From NCBI RefSeq assembly GCF_003463065.1, contig NZ_QSCM01000005.1, forward strand, positions 124,001 through 188,000: a stretch of 64,000 bases of DNA. Direction: 5' to 3'. Source of the stretch: Blautia sp. OF03-15BH. Its GTDB lineage: Bacteria; Bacillota; Clostridia; Lachnospirales; Lachnospiraceae. A program made the position numbers and the translations under genes. Below the pieces are notes generated by a model. That model did no database searches. It was given only the letters and a program-made list of their open reading frames with translations, and was not told the origin of the DNA. Below are positions 43,243 to 50,404 of the stretch, piece by piece (the first letter of the stretch is position 1; each line of letters opens with the position of its first letter).

Positions 43243-44901
43243 ATGGATTTTTACAGTGGAAGATACAGAAAAGCGGAACTGTTTATTCGAAAAACAGGAG
43301 AAGAAAATGGCGAGTTCTCGTTGAAGAAAAATGGACAGCAGGTAGTTACAACAGAGGTTACCAGCGATACTTTTCATAAAGCGACAATCGAACTTTGCGA
43401 GAATACAGAATATCAGATGGATTGGATGAATTCGCTGATCAGCCAGATGTATTTATGCGGAAATGAAGATATAGAAGAAACGGGAATCAAACATCTGGTT
43501 GTAAATAATGAGTGGCCGGAAAGAGCGGAAGTATTTGATACGCCCTGGAGGGAACAGTTTCATTTCACACCTTATGTAAATTGGAGTAATGATCCAAATG
43601 GTTTATGCTGGTTTCGTGGGAAATACCATTTGTATTATCAGGCGAATCCACATGAACAGAAATGGGACAATATGTATTGGGGGCATGCAGTCAGTAAAGA
43701 TCTGGTCCACTGGAATTATCTCCCGTATGCACTGGATCCGCAATCGGAGATCCTGGAATCAGACAATCTGGTAGGTGGTGCCTTTTCCGGCTCGGCAGTT
43801 GTTTTGCCAGATGGATTACGAATCTTTTTTACCCGGGACTTGGAAGAACGAGGAAAAGCCGAGACGATTCAGCAGTCCCAGTCTACCGCCTTCAGCAGAG
43901 ACGGACTTGCTTTTTCTGAAGAACAGACAATTTTGCCGGCTTATGCAGTAGAAGGGATTGATATGAATTTCCGGGATCCAAAGGTCTTCCGGAATGGTGA
44001 AAACTGGTATATGCTGTTGGCAAGCAATTATTTTGGAAAAGGAAGCATTCTTTTGTTTTCTTCTAAGGATATGTTTGACTGGAAGTTTATCGGACCACTG
44101 CTTCAGGAAGAAAACCCTGAGATACCAAGTCTGGAATGTCCGGATTTTTTCCCACTGGGGGATGACGCGTGGATACTTCTTGCATCGGTAATGGGAATGC
44201 GAACCGAGTATGGTGTATATCAGCCGGTTATGTATTATATCGGTGAGTGGAAAAATGAAAAATTCACCGTAAACAGGAGGGAATCCTGCGACTTTGGCTG
44301 TAACTTTTACGCACCGCAGACGTTGGAACATGAAGGGCGTCGAATCATGCTTGCCTGGATCTGTGACTGGGAAGGAGAACAGGTCACGACACGACATGGC
44401 GCATATGGAGGATTTACATTACCAAGAGAATTGTCAGTCAGAGAAGGAAGGCTTTATCAAAGGCCGATTGAGGAAGTCTACCGGCTGCAAAGGGAATTGC
44501 TGCTCTGGCAGAATGGCGGAAAGGCAGTGAGTGTTGAGGTTCCGGGAAATAGTTATTACAGCTGTATCGAGTTTTGCGGAAAAACAGAATTTGAAATTAG
44601 TCTTTTTGATGACGGAAAAGATTACTTGAAAATTATCGGAAACAATTCAATGGTGGAATTGATCTCCAGTAAGAATAAAGATCCACAGGCGCGGTTTGTA
44701 GCAGAAACGGAAGAACTGAAAAAACTTGAAATATTTATGGATCGCAGAACGGTAGAACTTTATTTGAATGACGGGGAAAAGGCCGGAACGAAAATTTTTA
44801 TGAATCCGAATAGAAATGGCAGAATCACATTCCGGTTTGCAGAAGAAACGAAGGTCACACATATTAGTGTACATCGCATGGAGGCAATATGGACAAAATG
44901 A
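43243..44901 (+). CDS. GH32 beta-fructosidase with extra N-terminal region, cytoplasmic
   Basis: 552 residues. The GH32 catalytic triad is visible: nucleophile D117 in WSNDPNG, D245 in NFRDPKV and acid/base E298 in SLECPDF. The five-bladed propeller is followed by a C-terminal beta-sandwich (about 420-552). About 100 residues precede the catalytic domain, longer than in usual sucrose-6-phosphate hydrolases, and look like a small beta-rich module. No signal peptide, so it hydrolyses imported fructo-oligosaccharides or sucrose. First gene of the operon with importer D; its stop overlaps the permease start. Confidence 0.93.
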   Translation: MDFYSGRYRKAELFIRKTGEENGEFSLKKNGQQVVTTEVTSDTFHKATIELCENTEYQMDWMNSLISQMYLCGNEDIEETGIKHLVVNNEWPERAEVFDTPWREQFHFTPYVNWSNDPNGLCWFRGKYHLYYQANPHEQKWDNMYWGHAVSKDLVHWNYLPYALDPQSEILESDNLVGGAFSGSAVVLPDGLRIFFTRDLEERGKAETIQQSQSTAFSRDGLAFSEEQTILPAYAVEGIDMNFRDPKVFRNGENWYMLLASNYFGKGSILLFSSKDMFDWKFIGPLLQEENPEIPSLECPDFFPLGDDAWILLASVMGMRTEYGVYQPVMYYIGEWKNEKFTVNRRESCDFGCNFYAPQTLEHEGRRIMLAWICDWEGEQVTTRHGAYGGFTLPRELSVREGRLYQRPIEEVYRLQRELLLWQNGGKAVSVEVPGNSYYSCIEFCGKTEFEISLFDDGKDYLKIIGNNSMVELISSKNKDPQARFVAETEELKKLEIFMDRRTVELYLNDGEKAGTKIFMNPNRNGRITFRFAEETKVTHISVHRMEAIWTK

Positions 44902-45824
44902 AAAAAAATAGGATAGGACATAACTGCAAAAAGCTGATTGTACATAACTGGAGACTGTATGTATTGATGCTGCCTGCGTTGGCTTGGCTGATTATTTTTG
45001 CATATTATCCGATGTACGGACTTTTGATCAGTTTTAAAGATTATAAAGGAACACTTGGAATTCTTGGATCACCATGGGCAACGCCTTTATGGAAACATTT
45101 TGCGGCATTTTTCAGCACAAGTATTGCAAAGAATGTAATTGTCAATACGTTGGTACTCAGCCTTTTGACGATGCTCTTTTCTTTTCCGATTCCGATTCTC
45201 TTTGCACTCTTATTGAATCAGATACAAGGAAAAAGAAAAAGAAAATTTGTACAGACAATTTCGTATGCACCGTATTTTGTATCAAACGTAGTAGTTGTCA
45301 GCATTCTGAATGTAATTTGCGCACCGAGTGGATTTGTAAATACAATCATTCAGTCATTGATCGGAAGACCGCTGCTTTTAATGTCATCAGCACAGTATTT
45401 CCGGACAATGTATATCGTTTCTAACATCTGGCAGACAATGGGATTTTCAGCAATCATATATATTGCGGCACTGACAGGAATCAGTCCGGAATATCATGAA
45501 GCTGCAATTATGGACGGAGCAACAAAGCTTCAGAGAATTCTCCATGTAGATATTCCTCTGATCATGCCAACTATTATTATCATGTTGATTCTTGCCCTTG
45601 GAAATATTATGACAGTCGGATATGAAAAAGTATATTTGATGCAGGCCGGTACCAATACGCAGGTAAGTGAAATTATTTCCACGTATGTATATAAAGTGGG
45701 ACTACAGAATGCGCAGTATAGTTTTGCGACTGCAGTTGGGCTTTTCAATGCGGTAGTGAATTTTGTGATTCTGGTTGTTGCAAATCAGATTACAAAAAAG
45801 GTATCAGATATCAGTATATTCTGA
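44889..45824 (+). CDS. ABC importer permease, LplB type (system D, fructan locus)
   Basis: 311 residues. It overlaps the GH32 gene by 13 bp; GGAGG lies 4 nt before the ATG at 44889. An alternative ATG at 44898 makes an ATGA overlap. YYPMYGLLISFKDYKG and the EAA loop EAAIMDGATKLQRILHVDIP identify the family. Translation coupling with GH32 ties uptake to hydrolysis. Confidence 0.92.
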   Translation: MDKMKKNRIGHNCKKLIVHNWRLYVLMLPALAWLIIFAYYPMYGLLISFKDYKGTLGILGSPWATPLWKHFAAFFSTSIAKNVIVNTLVLSLLTMLFSFPIPILFALLLNQIQGKRKRKFVQTISYAPYFVSNVVVVSILNVICAPSGFVNTIIQSLIGRPLLLMSSAQYFRTMYIVSNIWQTMGFSAIIYIAALTGISPEYHEAAIMDGATKLQRILHVDIPLIMPTIIIMLILALGNIMTVGYEKVYLMQAGTNTQVSEIISTYVYKVGLQNAQYSFATAVGLFNAVVNFVILVVANQITKKVSDISIF

Positions 45825-45850
45825 TTTTGATTTTAGGTGGGGAAAAGAAA

Positions 45851-46735
45851 ATGAAAAAAATAAAATCACGAGAAGACAAGATATTTGACTTTATAAACGC
45901 ACTCATTATGATCTTTATCTGTATTTTCATTGCATATCCACTTTATTACGTATTTATGGCGTCGTTTACGGATCCTGCAATTGTAAATTCAGGAAAGCTG
46001 CTTTTGTATCCGGAAAAATTATTTTTTGCCGGTTATCAGAAAATCATATCTTACAAACCGTTATGGACAGGTTTTTACAATACCATTCTGTATACGGTAA
46101 CAGGTACTGTAGTGGCAATTGCAGTAACGGTACCATGTGCCTATTCCTTATCGAGAAAGGATCTGGCAGGCAGAAGAGTGCTGAACTTTCTGTTTACGTT
46201 TACTATGTTTTTTAATGGCGGTATTATTCCGCTTTATCTGGTAATCAATAAGCTTGGGATCTATAATACGATTTTTGCAATGATTTTACCGACGGCAGTG
46301 AGTGTTTATAATCTGATCGTATGTCGATCATTCTTCGACAGTACAATCTCAGATGAATTGGTTGAGGCGGCTAAATTGGATGGAGCTTCCGATTTTAGAA
46401 TTTTCTTTCGTATTGTGATACCAATTTCGAAGACCATTATAGCTGTAATGATTCTGTTTTATGCGACTTCGCTTTGGAACTCTTTCATGAATGCATTGAT
46501 GTTTATGGGAGAACAGAATAAGATGCCTTTACAGGTAATTCTTAGAAACATTGTATTGTCTAATCAGGCTTCCTCTGTTCTTTCAAGCGGTGCGGATATG
46601 ATCGAAAGACAGAAACTTGCAGAACAGTTGAAGTATGGAGTTATTGTTGTTTCAACGCTTCCGCTCATGGTGGTATATCCTTTTGTACAGAAATATTTTG
46701 CAAAGGGAGTTATGGTTGGAGCTGTTAAGGGATGA
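45851..46735 (+). CDS. ABC importer permease, YtcP type (system D)
   Basis: 294 residues from the ATG at 45851, after GGTGGGGAAAAG. SREDKIFDFINALIMI, FTDPAIVNSGKL, the EAA loop EAAKLDGASDFRIFFRIVIP and the end KYFAKGVMVGAVKG define it. Partner of 44889-45824. Confidence 0.92.
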   Translation: MKKIKSREDKIFDFINALIMIFICIFIAYPLYYVFMASFTDPAIVNSGKLLLYPEKLFFAGYQKIISYKPLWTGFYNTILYTVTGTVVAIAVTVPCAYSLSRKDLAGRRVLNFLFTFTMFFNGGIIPLYLVINKLGIYNTIFAMILPTAVSVYNLIVCRSFFDSTISDELVEAAKLDGASDFRIFFRIVIPISKTIIAVMILFYATSLWNSFMNALMFMGEQNKMPLQVILRNIVLSNQASSVLSSGADMIERQKLAEQLKYGVIVVSTLPLMVVYPFVQKYFAKGVMVGAVKG

Positions 46736-46795
46736 GTTTTAAAAGAATTCATTTCTGGCGATAGAAAGTAAACTAATTTTAAAGGAGGAAATGTA

Positions 46796-48499
46796 ATGAA
46801 AGGAAACCGAAATTTCAGGAAAAAGGTCAGTATGGTAACAGCTGTGATATGCACAGCCAGCAGCCTGCCGTTTGCTGCACTGGCAGATGAAGGAGCCGGG
46901 GATAATTTTAACCTTGACGGGACTCTTCCTATTGTTAAAAATGCAGATGAGATGGATCCGATTGAAATCGCAATCGTGGTTCCTCCGGAGCGTACAGTGC
47001 CGACGGAAGATCTGGTAATGGTAAAAAAGATGGTGGAGGATACCGGTATTCCGATTAAATGGGTAGAGATTCCGTCTGATGGTTCAACAGAAAAGATCAA
47101 TCTGATGCTGAATAGCGGAGATTATCCGGACGTATTCTGGAATGGAATCACATCTGACATCGCAATTCAGTATAGTGATCAGGATCTGTTTGTGCCAACA
47201 GAGGATCTGATTGATAAATACTGCCCAAATCTGACCAAAATTTACGAAGAGCGTCCGGAATACAAGGGTGGATCAACTGCACCAAACGGTCATAGCTATG
47301 GCTTTCCGTATGTAGAAGAAATGTATGGTCTGGTTCTGACACCGGGACCGTTTCTGATCAACAAGACATGGCTTGATGCAGTCGGAAAAGAAGTTCCGAC
47401 AACGGTAGACGAGTGGGTAGATTGCTTAAGAGCGTTTAAAGAAGCTGGCGATCTGAATGGAAATGGTGAAGCGGATGAAGTTCCGTATTCATTCGGCATG
47501 GGTTGTGACGGTCTGTTTGATTCTTATGATACCTTCTATTATTTCACAGGTGCTTTTGGATCTGCGGATTCCGTATGTTCTGGAAATCCTCAGGCAAACC
47601 ATCTGAGAATTGTAGACGGAAAAGTACATTTTACCGCTGCAGACGATGCATTTCGTAAAACAGCTGATTTCTTCAATATGCTGTATAATGAAAACCTCAT
47701 TGACATGGATTCCTTCTCTCCGGGACCAAATGCAGATACACCGCTTTATATCAGCAAAATGGCTGGTGATACAGCAGTGATCGGTTGTCTTGGAACCTGG
47801 GCACCGGTAAATGAGATTATCAATCCGGACGTAAGAAGTCAGTATGTTGCAATTCCAAGATTACAGGGAGAGTCTGGAAAAGGCGGAGTAGAAGTGAACT
47901 ATTCTGAAATGCAGGAAACTTCTATGGTAGCAATTACAAATAAGTGTAAATATCCGGAAGTCGTTGCATCTCTTGTAAACTATTGTATGGATCCGGAAAT
48001 TTCCGTCACATTAAACTGGGGACCGGAAGGATATACCTATAAGAAAGGCGATGATGGTATCCTGCACTTTAACCTGGATGAGAATAACAATATAATTCTG
48101 CAGGATGGTTATCAGTCATTTACAGAACAGCGTGCAAACACGACACCGGGCAGAGGTTCTCTGATTGTTCTGAGTGATTATTATGGAAAAGTAGCTGATT
48201 ACACATGGGATGCGGTAGATTTACTGGAAGGTCAGAAGGAAAACGGCAAGGAAGAGATCATGGCAGATATTGATGCGGTTCCGAAAATGATGCTTACACT
48301 GGAAGAACAGCAGAAGATCGCACAGATTTATCCGCAGATCGCAAATATCGTAGATGCATTCCAGATGAACGGTATTATGCAGGGAACCACAGACAGTACA
48401 TGGGAACAGTATCAGAGTGATCTGAAAGCTGCCGGTGTAGATGATCTGGTTGCTACCTATCAGGCAGCATATGATCGTTTCTGCGAATCTTCCAAATAA
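46796..48499 (+). CDS. Extracellular sugar-binding protein (system D, probably fructo-oligosaccharides)
   Basis: 567 residues. The signal peptide ends PFAALADEG with an ALA cut site; the Cys in VICTAS is not a lipobox. NLMLNSGDYPDVFWNG and DLNGNGEADEVPYSFG are typical of the class. AAAGGAGG precedes the ATG. Last gene of the LacI-controlled operon, closed by the terminator at 48557-48600. Confidence 0.9.
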   Translation: MKGNRNFRKKVSMVTAVICTASSLPFAALADEGAGDNFNLDGTLPIVKNADEMDPIEIAIVVPPERTVPTEDLVMVKKMVEDTGIPIKWVEIPSDGSTEKINLMLNSGDYPDVFWNGITSDIAIQYSDQDLFVPTEDLIDKYCPNLTKIYEERPEYKGGSTAPNGHSYGFPYVEEMYGLVLTPGPFLINKTWLDAVGKEVPTTVDEWVDCLRAFKEAGDLNGNGEADEVPYSFGMGCDGLFDSYDTFYYFTGAFGSADSVCSGNPQANHLRIVDGKVHFTAADDAFRKTADFFNMLYNENLIDMDSFSPGPNADTPLYISKMAGDTAVIGCLGTWAPVNEIINPDVRSQYVAIPRLQGESGKGGVEVNYSEMQETSMVAITNKCKYPEVVASLVNYCMDPEISVTLNWGPEGYTYKKGDDGILHFNLDENNNIILQDGYQSFTEQRANTTPGRGSLIVLSDYYGKVADYTWDAVDLLEGQKENGKEEIMADIDAVPKMMLTLEEQQKIAQIYPQIANIVDAFQMNGIMQGTTDSTWEQYQSDLKAAGVDDLVATYQAAYDRFCESSK

Positions 48500-48556
48500 A
48501 GAACTGAGTTCGGTTTACAAGATATCAACAGAGCATAAGAAGTAAAGCAATATAAC

Positions 48557-48600
48557 AAAGGCCGACAAAAAGCGGATTTCCGTTTTTTGTCGGCCTTTGT
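48557..48600 (+). terminator. Terminator of the fructan operon
   Basis: AAAGGCCGACAAAAA and TTTTTTGTCGGCCTTT, a stem of about 15 bp around GCGGATTTCCG, with T-rich tail. Confidence 0.88.
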
Positions 48601-48661
48601 ATCATCAAAAAAGCCGGAGAATCCGCTTCTCGAAGTTCGTAAAGAGATCAACTATGGAAAA

Positions 48662-48726
48662 AAGTAATAAAAATAACAGAAAACCACATATTTGTGATAG
48701 GCATTTTGCTGTCGCCGCGATATAAT
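48662..48726 (+). promoter_or_regulatory. Carboxylesterase promoter with conserved upstream element (copy 2 of 2)
   Basis: AAGTAATAAAAA at 48662-48673, then ACAGAA-N2-CACATATTTG-N3-TAGG to 48701, 19 bp, and TATAAT at 48721-48726. It matches the block before the GH5 gene (34908-34973) in sequence and spacing. Confidence 0.7.
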
Positions 48727-48752
48727 CAAATCATTGAGGCGACAGTTTTTTT
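48709..48752 (+). terminator. Terminator-like stem enclosing the esterase -10 box
   Basis: CTGTCGCC (48709-48716) and GGCGACAG (48738-48745) pair perfectly, and seven T follow. The TATAAT of the downstream promoter is in the loop, so a transcript starting there lacks the left arm. It would stop only read-through from upstream, or act as a DNA dyad for a regulator. Confidence 0.6.
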
Positions 48753-48834
48753 CGGCAGACAGGGAAACGATGTCTGCCAGAGACTTTATTTTGTGCAGCT
48801 GTCACAAAGGATCTTGATCAGGAGGTTTGACATC

Positions 48835-50379
48835 ATGAAAAAATTTGTTTGCAGAGAGGATTATCCTGTCGTTCAGACGGAAGCAGGTAAGCTTCGCGGA
48901 TACGAATGGGATGGAACCGTTATTTTTAAAGGAGTCAAATACGCAGATGCGAAGCGTTTTATGCGTCCGGAAAAGGTACAGCCCTGGGAGGGGATCAAGG
49001 ACGCCAATTCCTATGGAATGGTCTGCCCGCTGATGACGCAGGACCGGCCTAACAGCGAACTCCTTGTTCCCCATATGTACTGGCCTATGGATGAAAACTG
49101 CCAGTCACTGAATATCTGGACGCCTTCTATCGACCCGGAGGCAAAACGTCCGGTTATGGTCTGGCTCCACGGAGGCGGTTTTTCTGCCGGTTCCTCTATT
49201 GAACATATCACATATGAAGGTGCCAATATGGCAAAACACGGAGATGTGGTCGTGGTGTCTTTAAACCACCGGTTGAATGTGCTGGGCTATCTGGATCTCT
49301 CTCCCTTTGGAGAAAAGTATGAAGCCTCTGCCAATGCAGGAAATCTGGATATCATTGCGGCTCTTCAATGGGTACGTGACAACATCCGCGGCTTTGGCGG
49401 AGATCCGGACAATGTGACCATTTTCGGTCAGTCCGGCGGTGGAGCAAAGGTCTGGACGCTCATGCAGATGCCTGAGGCAGACGGTCTTTTCCACAAAGGA
49501 ATTATTGAGAGCGGCGTGTACTGGCTTCAGCGGGATGCGGAAGAACAGGATGGCAGAGAGATCGTGACAGCTATGCTGAAAGAACTTGGTCTTTCGGAAG
49601 ACCAGGTGGAAGAACTGGAGACGATTCCCTATGCAAAGCTTGCCGAAGCCTATCTGAAGACCTCTCCGGCTGTTGCGGCAGCAGGCGGTTATATAGGAAA
49701 TATGCCTCATGTCGGAAAAGAATATCTGGGCGATCCGGTGCAGCATGGCTTTACGGAGCATGCGAAGACGATCCCGCTTCTGATCGGAACAGCACTGGGC
49801 GAGTTTGATTTCGATCCGGCTATTCCGGGAAAACACAGCATTCCAAGAGAAGAGGCTATGCAGATGCTGGAGAAAAAGTATGGAGAACACACGGAAGAAC
49901 TGCTGGCTCTTTACGAAAAAGCGTATCCGGGAAAATCTCCGGTGGATCTCCTGTCGGTGGATACCATTTTCCGCCTGCCTACCATAGAATTTATCAAAGA
50001 GCGTTGCAGAACACCGGAAAGCGTCACTTATTCCTATCAGCTGACATATGAGTTTCCGCTTCTGGACGGTAAGATTGCATGGCATTGTTCGGAGATTCCG
50101 TTCGTTTTCCATAATACGGAGCTGGCACCTCTTTTTAATAAAGAAGGAGAAACCGATAAACTGGAAGAAGCGATCTTCGGAGCTTGGATAAGCTTTGCAA
50201 AGACCGGAAAACCGGTGATCGAGGGCGTTGACTGGCCTGCCTGTACGGAGGGAGATGAACCGGTGATGATCCTTGATGTCGATTGTGAAATCCGTCATAA
50301 CGTGGATCATGAGCTGGTTCCGCTGGTAGAAAAATATGGAAAAATGACGTGGGTGGATTCAGAAAATATCCAGCACTGA
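48835..50379 (+). CDS. Type B carboxylesterase, cytoplasmic
   Basis: 514 residues from the ATG at 48835, after AGGAGGT. Oxyanion motif HGGGF, nucleophile S200 in FGQSGGGAKV, Glu in GTALGEFDF and His in WHCSEIPFVF make the classic carboxylesterase/PnbA triad. No signal peptide. It is in an operon with the GH3 gene 25 bp downstream and shares its promoter element with GH5, suggesting removal of acyl groups from a plant-type glycan or glycoside. Confidence 0.92.
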   Translation: MKKFVCREDYPVVQTEAGKLRGYEWDGTVIFKGVKYADAKRFMRPEKVQPWEGIKDANSYGMVCPLMTQDRPNSELLVPHMYWPMDENCQSLNIWTPSIDPEAKRPVMVWLHGGGFSAGSSIEHITYEGANMAKHGDVVVVSLNHRLNVLGYLDLSPFGEKYEASANAGNLDIIAALQWVRDNIRGFGGDPDNVTIFGQSGGGAKVWTLMQMPEADGLFHKGIIESGVYWLQRDAEEQDGREIVTAMLKELGLSEDQVEELETIPYAKLAEAYLKTSPAVAAAGGYIGNMPHVGKEYLGDPVQHGFTEHAKTIPLLIGTALGEFDFDPAIPGKHSIPREEAMQMLEKKYGEHTEELLALYEKAYPGKSPVDLLSVDTIFRLPTIEFIKERCRTPESVTYSYQLTYEFPLLDGKIAWHCSEIPFVFHNTELAPLFNKEGETDKLEEAIFGAWISFAKTGKPVIEGVDWPACTEGDEPVMILDVDCEIRHNVDHELVPLVEKYGKMTWVDSENIQH

Positions 50380-50404
50380 CAGAGATAAAGGAGGATTTTT
50401 TAAA

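Larger units (their letters stand above)
48500..48834. other. Intergenic region before the esterase/GH3 operon
   Basis: Holds the fructan-operon terminator (48557-48600), the shared promoter element (48662-48726) and a terminator-like stem around the -10 box (48709-48752). No gene seen. The in-frame ATG at 48694 of the esterase frame lies upstream of the transcription start. Confidence 0.7.
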
